A stretch of 64,000 nt of DNA from Delphinus delphis (taxonomy: Eukaryota > Chordata > Mammalia > Artiodactyla > Delphinidae), in assembly GCF_949987515.2 (NCBI RefSeq), contig NC_082702.1, positions 54,343,600-54,407,599 on the forward strand, in the 5' to 3' direction. Position numbers and translations under genes: made by a program. The notes under the pieces were generated by a model. That model did not search any database. It saw nothing but the letters and a program-made list of their open reading frames with translations, and was not told where the DNA came from. Shown here in pieces: positions 46,213-57,350 of this stretch. How positions within the stretch are numbered: the stretch's first letter is position 1; every line of letters starts with the position of its first letter.

Positions 46213-46562
46213 TTATTTTTATTATTTTATTTTTTTTAAGGGCAGTTATTTCCTTCTGCCTCATTTATTTATTTATTTACTTACTTATTTATTTATTTTT
46301 GCTGTGTTGCGTCTTCGTTTCTGTACGAGGGCTTTCTCTAGTTGTGGCAAGCGGGGGCCACTCTCCATCGCGGTGCGCAGGCCTCTCACTATCGCGGCCT
46401 CTCTTGTTGCGGAGCACAGGCTCCAGACGCGCAGGCTCAGTAGCTGTGGCTCACGAGCCTAGTTGCTCCGCAGCATGTGGGATCCTCCCAGACCAGGGCT
46501 CCAACCCGGGTCCCCTGCATCAGCAGGCAGATTCTCAACCACTGCGCCACCAGGGAAGCCCC
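46213..46562 (-). mobile_element. CHR-type SINE, antisense, intermediate form
   Basis: A tail of atttattt words, then 'gtcttcgtttctgtacgagg', body and head 'gccaccagggaagcccc'. gacctgatt occurs on both sides (46203-46211; 46565-46573). An unusual non-SINE phrase (46241-46260, aagggcagttatttccttct region) sits within the tail. Confidence 0.88.
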
Positions 46563-46574
46563 CTGACCTGATTT

Positions 46575-46773
46575 TTGTTTTGGTTTGGTTTTTTTTGTTT
46601 TTTTGCTGTACGCGGGCCTCTCACTGTTGTGGCCTCTCCCTTTGCGGAGCACAGGCTCCGGACGCGCAGGCTCAGCGGCCATGGCTCACGGGCCCAGCCG
46701 CTCCGCGGCATGTGGGATCTTCCCGGACTGGGGCACGAACCCGTGTCCCCTGCATCGGCAGGTGGACTCTCAA
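46575..46773 (-). mobile_element. CHR-type SINE, antisense, short subfamily, 5'-truncated
   Basis: Poly(T)/TTTG tract, 'gtacgcgggcctctcactgt' and 'ggctcacgggcccagccgct', then the copy stops at 'ggtggactctca' without the final 'accactgcgccaccagggaa'. It joins L2 sequence directly. The 221-codon open frame at 46585-47250 is a by-product. Confidence 0.92.
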
Positions 46774-46895
46774 AAACATTCACTCAGCAACTATCTATTG
46801 AGTGTTGTATATGTGCTAAGTAATGTTCTAGGAGCTGGGGTCATGACAGTGAACAGATATCCTTGCTCTTGTGGAACTTACATTTTTAGTGATAT
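46774..46895 (-). mobile_element. L2 3' end, antisense
   Basis: 'cattcactcagcaactatct', 'gttctaggagctggggtcat' and 'cttgtggaacttacattttt' are antisense L2. Confidence 0.78.
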
Positions 46896-47142
46896 CTCTG
46901 TTCCATATGTTAATTCATATTCTTCTCTTTTCCTGACGTGTCTGTCCTCTCATTCTCTGACAATATCCCCCCATTCCTTCTGTCTTAGTTCAGGTACCGC
47001 ATCCTCTGTGAGGACCCCGGGGTTGCCCTCCATCAGAGATAATTACTTCTTCCTCCAGGTGTCCATGTGCCTTGCCTGTACCTTCATGACAGTGCTTCTC
47101 CTGCCTAGTCTGCATACCAGATACATCCAAGATGTAAAAGCA
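46896..47142 (+). mobile_element. Possible L2/CR1 fragment, sense
   Basis: 'cttagttcaggtaccgcatc ... ctgtgaggaccccggggttg' has the shape of an L2/CR1 3' region. Weak. Confidence 0.35.
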
Positions 47143-47300
47143 GAAAAAAAAAAAAAAAAAAGCTGGACTTGGACTCAGGAGACAGGCTATGAACTCTGCC
47201 TCTATGAGAGCTGGGCAGATAAGAGCTCCTTCCTCCCAGGCTTGTCATGAGGAATAAAGGAGGTGCATGTACAAAATATTTAAAACAGAAAAGGCCCAGA
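47143..47300 (+). mobile_element. Poly(A) run and MIR fragment, sense
   Basis: About 18 A at 47143-47160 precedes 'gacttggactcaggagacag' and 'gcttgtcatgaggaataaag', MIR-like wording. It lies about 180 bp before the exon. Confidence 0.5.
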
Positions 47301-47448
47301 GTTAATTAATGGTCGGTCATTACTTTCTGAATGAACAACTGTGCTATAATGATGTTTGTGGATTTGTATTAAGAATTATCTGGCAGCTACCCTGGGAGCT
47401 TGTGCCCAGTACTCCTTGGACATTTCTTGAACCTATTTTGAATGTAAT

Positions 47449-47483
47449 CTGACGTCGTTTGGGGATTTTTTTTTTTCTTTCAG
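47449..47483 (+). promoter_or_regulatory. CDH13: Splice acceptor and branch site of the CDH13 exon
   Basis: A ctgac branch-point-like motif at 47449-47453 places its A 32 bases before the exon. An almost pure pyrimidine run (47466-47480) and cag at 47481-47483 follow. No other AG lies between branch and acceptor, which makes this a strong, unambiguous 3' splice site. Confidence 0.88.
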
Positions 47484-47626
47484 GTATTCTGTTTACAAGG
47501 ACCCAGCAGGCTGGCTGAATATCAACCCCATCAACGGGACTGTTGACACCACTGCTGTGCTGGACCGCGAGTCCCCATTCGTCCATAACAGCGTGTACAC
47601 TGCCCTCTTCCTGGCAATCGACAGTG
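47484..47626 (+). CDS. CDH13: Internal coding exon of CDH13 (T-cadherin), part of EC4
   Basis: The 143-bp exon completes a split codon with its first base, reads 47 open codons and ends with one base of the next codon, so it is entered after codon base 2 and left after base 1. The peptide begins [19 protein letters not shown] and ends TALFLAIDS. Codons 26-29 are LDRE, the calcium-binding motif of cadherin repeats, and A-I-D at 44-46 is the usual end-of-repeat strand. N17-G-T is an N-glycosylation sequon. The wording matches CDH13 rather than CDH2 or CDH4, which share the LDRESP core but differ around it. CDH13 is a GPI-anchored cadherin without transmembrane or cytoplasmic domains, found on endothelium, heart and neurons, and binds adiponectin and LDL (family knowledge). 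This exon lies in the fourth of five extracellular repeats. The preceding exon (EC4 start) and following exon (EC4/EC5 junction) are not in the window. No stop or frameshift is present. Confidence 0.94.
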
Positions 47627-47632
47627 GTGAGT
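47627..47632 (+). promoter_or_regulatory. CDH13: Splice donor of the CDH13 exon
   Basis: The sequence gtgagt directly after the exon is a consensus U1 donor. Using it keeps the cadherin reading frame up to the split glycine codon. Confidence 0.92.
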
Positions 47633-48074
47633 AATTTTTTAAATGCCAATAAGTGAATACTTTTCAGTTTTAAATATATTTTTACATTTCTTCTGATATA
47701 CCTAAAGGTGTGCTTGGGAAGAATTAAATGTGGGTGGGGGGCAGGGAAAGCAAATGTGTAAACACACGTGAGTCAGTAAAATCCCAAGTCCTGGAATTCC
47801 TGGGTCTTTGTCTAGTTAAGGGTCAGAGCAGTGAGCTCTCTGTGCTCCGTCTCAAGTAGGCGCCAAGGCTAGGAAGCCACATTGATGTCCTTCATCTTGG
47901 TGTCATGTTGTCATCTACAAGGAGGGTTTTTTTTACCTAATGCAAGTTGAAAGGAAGTCCCAGAGGACATCACCGACCCTGACAATTGAATTGTTCCCTC
48001 AGCTTTTTTCCTTTTATGATATGCACCATGGAAAGACATCAGGTCCCCTCAGCTGGTAGCTTCATAAGCGCGGA
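47633..48074. other. Unassigned intron sequence after the exon
   Basis: No repeat recognised. May include conserved splice-flanking sequence. Confidence 0.45.
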
Positions 48075-48800
48075 ACAATTGCTGTTCGTTCAAAAGCTAA
48101 TAATGCAGTATCCACAACTCAGACTCTGTTCCAGACACTGGGGATACAGTCATGAACAAACAAAAATCACTGTCCTCGTGCAGCTGACACAGTCATGGAG
48201 GACGGAAGGAAACTGAGTAAAATACATACTATTCAGAAAAAAAAGAAAGTATACTATTTATGTGTGAAACAGGAAAAAGATAGCAAATGAAAGGATGCTA
48301 CAGTTTGAACCAGACAGCCGTGAGAGGCTCACTGAGGAAGTGACATTGAGCAAAAACATGAAGAAAGTGGGGATGGGGCCCCTGAAGCAATCTAAGGGAA
48401 GAGCAAGGAGGCTGGGGGCTGGAGCAGAGAGGGCAGTGGTACATGAAGGGGATGGGGATGCAGATCATGTAGGGTCACGTGGGCCTCTGTACAACCCTTG
48501 GCTTCTACTTTATGTTGAAATGGGTTACCATAGCCAAGTTCTGAGTACAGTTCAAAGTGCCATGATCATTCTGCTCTGTTGAGATCAGACATAGGAGACA
48601 AGGACAGAAGTAGGGACACCTCTTAGGAGACTGAGGGCAACCTGGGAAAGATGGTGGCTTGGACCGGTAATAGAGTAGGGGATGAGAAGAGATCAGATTC
48701 TGGAGATCCTCTATATATTTCGGACACAGAGCTAACAGGATTTGCCATTGGCTGAGATGGGGGGAGTCAGAGTCGGTTTCTGGGTATGTTAAGCTAAGAT
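48075..48800 (-). mobile_element. L2 LINE, antisense, about 725 bp
   Basis: Ordered antisense L2 wording: 'actctgttccagacactggg', 'agaggctcactgaggaagtg', 'gcagatcatgtagggtcacg', 'gatggtggcttggaccggta' and 'agctaacaggatttgccatt'. The longest single L2 copy here. Confidence 0.88.
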
Positions 48801-48989
48801 GTCTACTGTGTCAATCACACAAGAAGTTTTGCTCTCCCTGTAATTCCTAAAAGTCAGCTGTTCATAGCTGAAGATTCGGTTTTGAGTCCTATATCAAAAT
48901 GAATATTTTTATAGGGTTCTTTATATGTGCCTTCATTACCCAATAACGGGTGAACTAAGAATTCTCAGAGGCTGGGTACTTACACAAAA

Positions 48990-49160
48990 CCAAGTAGGAG
49001 AGCACGTGTCTAAGAAGTGAGTGATCAGTGTGGCACCCAGTAGGCAGAGCGGGTTTCACAGTAAAGTCAACCTTTGAGTCTGGCCTTGAAAGACAGGATT
49101 TGGATAAATGGCAGGGTCAGGAGGTCGGGGTGCCTGAGGGCATAGAGCAGAGGAGTCAAA
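48990..49160 (-). mobile_element. L2-like fragment, antisense
   Basis: 'ctggccttgaaagacaggat ... ttggataaatggcagggtca' resembles antisense L2. Confidence 0.5.
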
Positions 49161-49369
49161 ATTAAAAGGGAGTGTGGCATGGGAGGTAAGAAAAGGAAAG
49201 AGAAGGGTTACATCCACTGTGAGTACATACGTAGAAACCTATTTGGATGTGTACCGGAAAGTCATATCTTCAAGACATCTCAAAATCTGGGCAAGTCATC
49301 TGATAGAGCAGGCACCCAAAGGATCCCGTAAGTTCTTGAGGAGGAAACTGACATGATGAAATAGCACAT
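49161..49369. other. Unassigned intron sequence
   Basis: Nothing recognised. Confidence 0.4.
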
Positions 49370-49825
49370 GGACATTCATCAACAGAGAGCTGGACCAGAC
49401 ACTGTGCTTGGTCCTGGAGACTCAAAGATGAATAATAATAATAACTTTGTCCTTGTGCTCAGTGAGCTAAACGAGTTACTTGGCAAGTTAGGCCAGCAAA
49501 CAGAAGGTGGCAATACACTGTCACAACTGTCCTACTGGAACTAAGCCCAGAGGAGCCCCTCATCCAGCCTCAGAGGTGGTCACGGGGAGCTTCTTGGTTG
49601 AGGGGATCTCTAAACCGAGTGATGAAGGATAGGTTGGGAAAAGGGAAGGCATTCTACTAGAAGCCTGAAAGAAGGTGGTTATGTGAGACACGTAAACATT
49701 GGTGGGCATTACTGGAGGCTCCATATTTACAGAGATAAGGTTACTAGGTCTTGTGTGGAGTGCCCAGCTCTTATCACAGTGCCTGACTTAGAGCAGGCGC
49801 TCATGTATATGTGGAATAGATCATA
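49370..49825 (-). mobile_element. L2 fragments, antisense, possibly two pieces
   Basis: 'agacactgtgcttggtcctg', 'ttgtccttgtgctcagtgag' and 'tggtcacggggagcttcttg' are antisense L2. 49755-49825 ('cacagtgcctgacttagagc') instead reads as a sense L2 end. Confidence 0.6.
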
Positions 49826-49829
49826 AAAT

Positions 49830-50080
49830 AGATCATGAAACGCTCCATATGCTATGCGAAGGAGTTTGATTTGGTTACCAAACTCCTCGAGAATAAACGC
49901 TGTACTTTAGAAAGACAACCCCCGTGGCGGTGTAGAAAATCAGTCAGATCATGATGCGACATGAGGCAAGGAGGCATTAGAAAGCTGTGCAGAAATCAAG
50001 GTAAGAGAAGCAATGGGGGTCGTTTGGGTGGAGTGAGTCTGGAGCTGGGAAACATTGTAAGACATAGCAGGTATCTGAGT
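49830..50080 (-). mobile_element. L2 fragment, antisense
   Basis: 'ggaggcattagaaagctgtg' and 'agagaagcaatgggggtcgt' continue antisense L2 wording, diverged. Confidence 0.5.
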
Positions 50081-51999
50081 TGAAGGGGTCAAGGTATGCC
50101 TGTTGGCAACAGAAACAAACTAGAAAGGATGAATCTAGAAAACACTTGGATGGAAAAAACAAGGCTTTGAAAACAACCCATACTCAATATGAAAGAGAGA
50201 ATGGCAATACGAAAATTTCTTGTGAGAAATCTAGTCCATTAATAGAAATGGAACTGGTTTCAAAGGCTTGTTCCCATGTTGTACTTATGGGGTGGATGTT
50301 GAGATGATCCCATGAGACACTGCAACGTGGGCCTGAAATAGAGGCCAGGAGGTTTTATTCAGGGAGTCACAATGCAAGAGATTGTCGCCATCAGAACAGA
50401 TAAGTTTTGTGGAAGGAATAGGTCTAGACAGGAGTGCTAAGGGCATCAACAGTGGAGGACAAAAAGCCAAGAATTTTAAAATGCTTTTCAAACAAAAAGT
50501 ATCAATTATAGATCAGCTAAAGTAATGATTTCAGAGTTCTCTACTACGTAAAAGTATCTGTACTTGTAGAGAAAATTCTCAGCTAAGAACACCATGAAGG
50601 AAGTTTGAAACCCAGCAAATAGTTTAGTTACCATTGCCTTATAAAATATTTTATGCAGTTATTCATCCAAAAAACTAAAAATGAAATACACTTTAATTTT
50701 TGCCAGAAACAGGAGTCTTCTCTCCAGGAGTGACAGGGCAAGCTGATCATAGATTCTGAGGCTCAGTTTCTATAATACTTGTACAAAATGAGGAAGATAA
50801 TTTCTACTTACGAGGTTGTAGTGAGAAAATGAAGTGCTGTGCCCTCTACACTCTCCATCAAAAGCAATATTAAATGTTCAGTAAATGTCAGTCCCACCCC
50901 AATGGGGTTATAGACAGGAAAGAATACAGCCGAGAATGGTCCTCAAGAAATAATGCAGTTTGAAATCTATTTCTTATCTAACTCTGTTAATGCTAATATC
51001 AGACAAGGAAATCCAAATCTGATGTCACAGATGTTTCCAAAGGATAGAAATGTCCCTGAAGATGGAATGATAAATAAAAAACAAGTTGGCATTACTATAT
51101 GGAACCATCATTAGAGATGATAATCTTGAATAAGGCCCAAAAGACTTAGCGCAAAGAGAATAAATTTTCAAAGACCTCATAAATCAGAGTAACTTTTGTT
51201 TAAAGGCTCGTTTTTGTCACTCACTGAAAACTTATCTCTAGATATTATGGTTAACCAGGAAAAACCAACAGTAAGTGCTGTTAGATCAAAGTTAATAGTA
51301 CTAACTGATGGCTCAATGTTATACAAAGTAAGCATTTGAGTTTATTAATTTTATAGAAATTCAATGTATTTGATGGAATGAAAGAATAAGGAATTATTGT
51401 CATACAACACGAGGGAAACTAAAGCAAAATAAATTGATTTTCTCCAAACAAGGAGTCAACTCAGGAATTTATGCCAAAACATGTCAATAAAATATATGGC
51501 CATGGGAACTTTATTGTAGGTTGTAGTAGACCAATGTCCCCACTGCAAAAACTAGAAAAATCTGGATACATTACAAAAGTCTTAATTGTAAAGGCATCAG
51601 AGAGCTGCAGAAGCAATGAAGCCTAACTCAACTAAAAACTAAAATAGGAAAGAAGAAAGAACCATTCTAAAAAGAGTGTAGGGCCACCAGCCATTTTTTT
51701 CTCTCTGGGGCTGTTTTAGATTCTGGGTGAGGATCAGGCCTGACCCAGGCAGGGCCCAGGATGGAAAGAAAGAAATGAGAAACACTTGTAACGGTCATGT
51801 GGCTGGTGTGACAGAGGGCTCTTAAGCACATGGTTATAGATAAATGCCTTTTAAAGGGCAGAATAATATCTCCTGGGGTCTCACTGAAACAAAGACCTAA
51901 CAAAGCAAGCAAACTTACCTTAAACACACAACCATTCTCTCTTTAAGACATTTGCCAGATTTTGAAGGTATGAGGGATTGGAGGATGGGATGGCTGATG
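50081..51999. other. Unassigned A-rich intron sequence
   Basis: About 1.9 kb, A-rich on this strand. Its end abuts a MaLR LTR, so part could be decayed LTR-element interior, but no coding remnant could be read. Confidence 0.35.
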
Positions 52000-52182
52000 C
52001 TGTAGACTGAATGTTTGTGTCTCCCCCAAAATTCACATGTTGAAATCTAATCCCCAGTGTGCTGGTATTTGGAGGTAGGGCCTTTGGGAGGTCCATGGGG
52101 ATGGAAGCCTTCATGAACGGGATTAATTCCCTTATAGAAGAGATCCCAGAGACTTCCTTCACCACGTGAGGACACAGCACAA
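52000..52182 (+). mobile_element. MaLR-type LTR, 5' part, sense
   Basis: 'tagactgaatgtttgtgtct', 'ccaaaattcacatgttgaaa', 'gggcctttgggaggtccatg' and 'ccacgtgaggacacagcac' are the first half of a MaLR LTR, cut off by the following L1. Confidence 0.72.
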
Positions 52183-54000
52183 AGACTATATTGAAAACTA
52201 CAAAACACTACTAAGAGTTTTTAATCCTGTGTAAATAGAGACCTATACCATATCCATGGATTAGGAGATTCAATGCTATTAAAATGTCAGTTCTCTCCAA
52301 ATGGACCTAAAGGATTCAATGCAATACCAAGCAATATCCCAGGTTTTTGTTTTGAGAAGAAGGGGAAGAAACAGATTATAAAATTCATATGGAAATACAA
52401 GGGGCTAAAAATAGCCAAGGAAATCTTGAAGAATAAGTTGGAAGACTGACACTACCACATATCCAGACCTATTAGAAAACTATAATAATTCAGGGACTTC
52501 CCTGGTGCTGCAGTGGTTAAGAATCCACCTGCCAGTGCAGGGGACACGGGTTCAAGCACTGGTCCGGGAAGATCCCGCATGCTGCGGAGCAACTAAGGCC
52601 ATGCGCCACAACTACTGAAGTCCACACGCCTAGAACCCATGCTCCGCAACAAGAGAAACCACTGCAATGAGAAGCCTACGCACCGCAACAAAGAGCAGCC
52701 CCCTGTTGCCGCAACTAGAGAAAGCCCACATGCAACAACAGAGACCCAACACAGCCAAAAGTATTGAATAAATAAACAATTTTTTAAAAAAAAGAAAACT
52801 ATAATAATTCAAACTGTGTGGTGTTTGCTCAAAGATAGAAAAACTGACCAATGAAATAGAATAGGGAGTTCATAAACAGATCCACACATATACAGTCCCT
52901 GATTATGACAAGGACAACATGGTAGTGCAGATGAGAAAGCATGGTCTTTTCAATAAATAGTGCTGGGTTTCACACATATGGAAAGAATTATCCTGACCCC
53001 TCTCTTATACCATATATAATAACCAATTCTAAATATGTTACAGGTCAAAATATGGAAGGTAAAATAATACATCTTTTAGAGAAAAACATATTAGAACATA
53101 TTGATGTCCTTGGCATAGGCAAAGTTTTTTTAAACAGGACACAAAAGTACTAACGACAAAAGGGAAAAAATGATATATTATATTAAAATTAAGAACTTCA
53201 GTTCATCAGATTATACCATCAAGAATGTAAAAAGGTAACCCACAAAGTAGGAGGTATTTATATTATAAAGGAATCCTACAATCTATATGCAAAAGGCACC
53301 ACTCAAAGAGGAATGGGTAAGGGACTTGAAAGGTATTCACAACAGAGGATATACAAATGCCAATAAACATATGAAGAGATGCTCAACTTCATTCATCAAG
53401 GAAATAAAAATTAAACTATCCAAATACAAACTAAAATACAAATTGATCAAGGAAATGCAATGAAATTCAATACTCAGCACACCTTCAAAATGACTGAAGT
53501 GAGAAGATGGAAGATGCCAAGTGTCGGCAAGGATATGAAATCATTAGAACTCTCATATCCAGCTGCGAGAAGTGTAAACTGGTACAACCACTCTGGAAAC
53601 TGCAAGTATCAACTAAGGGTGAACATATGCATCCCCTATGATCCAGGAATTACGTGCCTAGCTGTACATCCAACGGAAATGTGTGTATCTGTTCACCAGA
53701 ACCCCTATGCCAGAATGTAAATAACAGCACTATTCATGATAGCTCAAAACTGGAGACTGTCCAAATGCCCAACAAAAGTAGAATAAATAAATGGTGGAAC
53801 ATTCACACAGCTGGGTCTGTACAGCGCTGAGAATGAATGATGTGCAGCTATTCACAGCAACATGAATGAATCTTGCAAACGTAACATTGAGCAAAAGGAA
53901 GGCTGAAGCAGAAGATCGCACATGGAATGATTCCATTTATATGAAGGTCAAACGGGCGAAACTAATCCATGCTTCCAGATTACGTTGTGGAAGGGCTCTT
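52183..54000 (+). mobile_element. Old L1, ORF2 3' half, sense
   Basis: Starts inside ORF2 ('tgaaaactacaaaacactac') and runs through 'atatggaaatacaaggggct', 'gaaagcatggtcttttcaat', 'aaactggtacaaccactctg' and 'ctattcatgatagctcaaaa'. Frameshifts and stops break the frame throughout. A SINE (52493-52792) and another L1 (from 54001) are nested in it. Confidence 0.88.
52493..52792 (+). mobile_element. CHR-type SINE nested in an L1, sense
   Basis: Head 'gacttccctggtgctgcagt' to an ataaataaac tail. The perfect 19-bp duplication agaaaactataataattca is at 52474-52492 and 52793-52811, both halves being L1 ORF2 sequence. A stretch of the body is missing (compare 62128), so it is shorter than other long-form copies. 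Confidence 0.97.
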
Positions 54001-54628
54001 TTTTTAATTGAAGTATAGTTGATACACAATGTTGTAAATAACTATATATATAGCTATAAAAATATATATATTCTTTTTCAGATTCTTTTCCCTTATAGGT
54101 CATTTCAAAATATTAAGTGTAGTTCCCTGTGTTATATAGTAAGTCCTTGTTGTTTATGTATTTCATATATGATAGTGTCTATCTGTTAATCCCAAACTCC
54201 TCATTTATCCCTCCCCTTGCTTTCCCCTTTCGTAACCATAAGTTTGTTTTCGATATCTGTAAGCCTCTTTCTGTTTTGTAAATAAGTTCATTTGTATCAT
54301 TTTTTAAAATTAGATTCTACATATGAATGATATCATATGATGTTTGTCTTTCTCTGTCTGACTTCACTTAGTATGGTAATCTCTAGGTCCATCCATGTTG
54401 CTGCAAATGGCATTATTTCATTCCTTTTTATGGCTAAGTAATACTCCTTTGTAAATATGTACCACATTTTCCTTATCCATTCATCTGTTGATGGACGTTT
54501 AGGTTGCTTCCATGTCCTGGCCACTGTAAATAGTGCTGCAATGAACATTGGGGTGCCATGTGTCTTTTCAGATTATGGTTTTCTCCAGATATATGCCTAC
54601 AGTAGCTCTATTTTTAGCGTTTTAAGGA
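54001..54628 (-). mobile_element. 5'-truncated L1 nested in an L1, antisense
   Basis: Begins with a T run and 'aattgaagtatagttgatac' and runs to 'agctctatttttagcgtttt'. Imperfect flanking words (tgtggaaggg / tgtggaggag) may be an eroded target duplication. Confidence 0.85.
54333..54548 (-). pseudogene. L1 ORF2 C-terminal tail
   Basis: A 71-codon open piece begins [20 protein letters not shown] and contains NEIMPFAATWMDLEITILSE, the extreme C-terminus of L1 ORF2. Homologous to the piece at 11847-12119 but without the His-Thr run. Fossil. Confidence 0.82.
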
Positions 54629-54770
54629 ACTGTGGAGGAGTTTCTTGATCTTGTATATACTGGGCTAACTACATGGGTGTGTTCAGATTGTGAAGTTTCT
54701 TCAAGCTGTGTATTTGTGGAAACATGAAAGTTTCTATATTTCAGTACAACTTAAGAAAAAATATATATAT
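54629..54770 (+). mobile_element. Old L1 3' end, resumed after the nested L1
   Basis: 'tttcttgatcttgtatatac' and 'ctacatgggtgtgttcagat' are sense L1 3' untranslated wording and continue the element that stopped at 54000. Confidence 0.65.
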
Positions 54771-57214
54771 AGCTACACAGAGAGCATGTCCCTGGTCCAC
54801 TGTGCCTTCCCCAGGAGGCTGTGACCATTCATGTGCTCTCTAAGTATCTGTTACCCTAAAGCTAGACTCTCAGCATCTTGTCATTCTAAGGAAGGACAAT
54901 TCCCAGCTGCTGGGGGTGGGCGGGTGGCAAAACTGCCAGCAGGGGTGAATGACAGGATGTCTGCAGAGAGAACAAGGTGAAGCATGCGCTCTGCAGTCCC
55001 TGCAACACTTGGCAAAAAGCGAAGTGACCCCATCATAGCTGCTACACACGGCTCTACTCATTCAGTTCAGAACAGTGGTGAGGCAGCACAGAAAGAGAAT
55101 ATACTTTCTAGGTATCTCTTAGAGACTAGAAACTGTGATAGTCAGATACAGGGCTGGAAATCTGTTCTGAGTTAATAGAAATTAAAAATTCTTTGGACCT
55201 GTTTGCTTGTGGGGGGCCCCAAAGCAAGTCTATATAGATTCCAGAATCGCGCTTCACAGTAATATTGATAATGCCCGGGTTATGGATGATTCGGGGAGGG
55301 AAAGACACTAATCACTCCCTACAGATAGAGGCTAGGTTGTAACCCACAGCACACTCAAGGATGTACAAGGCACTTTTCGTAAACTGTTATCGGTTTTAAT
55401 GAGCTATGAATTACCTAACAACATTGTTTTATTGTAAGGGAAATGCTTTTGTTTTGCTAAAGCAGAAATGGCTGTGGTTGAATCATGGGCACAGTAAAGC
55501 CTTTCATCCTACAGATGGATATGGTGTGACCTTCCGTGTTGGCGAGCAGTTTACCTTTAGAAACGAATATCATCACTTACCTTATGTGGTCCAGATTAGT
55601 GCCTTCAGAGTACAGGAACTCCTTCATTAAAGACTTAAACAAACACAGAATTTCTGGCATGTGTTAAGAAAGGGGAAAGAAAGAAAAATGATTGTTAAGG
55701 AAAATACCAAGATGGAGAGATGACATTCAGGAATGCAGTCAGGTGGCATCCCTTTGGGGATGTGCTGACAGGGGGGCAAAGCAGCAGCAATTAGCACCGG
55801 GCAAATCCCAGTGTGATTATCGTTGCTGCTCAGGTAATCGCCAGAAAGGTCAAGTGTTAGCCTCACTGTCTTATGTGGGCCGAAAACTGCCACAAGCACT
55901 TTCTTGTAAGATTTCTGGAATCCCACTGGAGATGGCCATGGGCAGGAAGGCATAGCTGGCTGGTGCTTCTTGGCTTACTGCCTTCTGCTCAGGATTCTAT
56001 CAGGCTGGTCTTCCTACCTCCCTCTCACCTGTAACCTCATCTTTCACTCCTCCTCCTGTTCTGAAATTGTGTAGGGTTCAGCGTTCCATGATTGCTATTG
56101 AATGGCTCTTATGCCCTCAGAGAAGTTCTAAATTGTGACTCCAAATGCCAAAGACACATACTTTGCTTCAGGAAGTTCAAGTGCCCTTGCTCCCAGCACC
56201 CAGGCTATGCAGCGAGTTTAAAGAGAAAAGAAAAAAATTATCCCTCTTAGTTCTTACTAAGGCTTGGTGCATACGAAATAGTTCGAACCAGGAAACGCGT
56301 GCTGTCTCTAGCATCCATATGCAGGCTTTATGCGGTTGTCAAGCGTCACGTCCCCACCTATTTTCACTGAAAAGAATGAGGGAATGATAGCATAAAAACA
56401 AGCCCAGCCATCGCTCAATTCAGCAGCATGTTTTCATAACTTAGCAACTTGTGTAAAGTATGTCTGAGTCTGTCGGCGAAAAATGTGCTGTGGGTTACCA
56501 AGAAGACCCAGATAGAGAACCAAGCATAATAGCTGTACAATTAAAATGGAATAGACTAAGATAATGATTTTTCATAAGCCGTCTCAGGTCCTAACCTGTC
56601 TTTTCCCTCAGTCTCCTATATAATAGACGTTCTGATAACGCAAAGTGATTCTAAATTGAAATATTGTGCAAAATACTTTTAAATTGATTAAAAGAGAAAA
56701 AAAGTTATTCGGCCCCATAGTGAAATGACCACTAAACCACAGGATAACAACGGCCCCGAAACTGGGGATGACAGGGATCTGAACTTCAAAAAGATGCCTC
56801 TTTGTGTAGATCAACCAAGACTGCTTAGGGGATGTAGTCAAATTACTTAGATTAATTCTACTTAAAAGATGCTAGTTTGGATAAAATCAAGCCATTAGTT
56901 ATGATGGCAACCCAATTAAGCCAGTTTAACACCCCTTATCTCAGCTGTTATAGTAATGGAGGAAGAAAAATAAATTGAAGGCCCAGTGATCATTCCTTGT
57001 TATTTCAAGTACCAGTAAAATATCAGTCACGCTGAGAATACTAGCTACAACTTTGTCACTGACAAAATGGCCCGATAAAAGAGCTCTTGAGATCTGGTAG
57101 TAGGAAGGCTGTGATCAGAGCCATCTGTAGGCAGCAAGTACCCTCCACAGAGAGACTGGGGCCTGGTGCTCTGCTAACCCTCGGAATGGGCCAGCTCCCC
57201 AACTTCACTGTGCC
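54771..57214. other. Unassigned intron sequence
   Basis: About 2.4 kb with no named repeat. Frames at 55406-55955 and 56145-56387 show no recognisable domain or splice context. Confidence 0.45.
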
Positions 57215-57350
57215 ACCATCAGTATGAGACTTAGGCCCTCTCAGCCTGTTTCCCCACCTGCAGAGTGAGGATAATGCCACCTGCCCTGCTGAGTTGTTAC
57301 AAGGATGGGAAATCAGGAATGCAAAATTCCTGGTGCTTTGTAAGGACTTT
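57215..57350 (+). mobile_element. MIR fragment, sense
   Basis: 'tcagcctgtttccccacctg', 'agagtgaggataatgccacc' and 'ctggtgctttgtaaggactt' follow MIR. Confidence 0.65.

Larger units (their letters stand above)
1..47483 (+). other. CDH13: CDH13 intron, upstream of the exon (partial)
   Basis: Everything before the exon is non-coding apart from remnants of retrotransposon reading frames. The expected preceding exon (start of EC4) was looked for in all frames and not seen, so this intron exceeds 47 kb. Long introns are typical of CDH13. Confidence 0.85.

Noticed and set aside
46585..47250. 221-codon open frame, the longest in the window
   Set aside because: Its first part is the antisense CHR SINE and the rest runs through L2 and poly(A). 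It has no splice sites or domain.
47344..47649. 101-codon antisense open frame over the exon
   Set aside because: It is the opposite strand of the CDH13 exon. The + strand has the cadherin peptide, frame and splice sites.
50081..51999. Possible endogenous retrovirus interior before the MaLR LTR
   Set aside because: No gag, protease or polymerase remnant could be read in any frame; adjacency to the LTR is the only hint.
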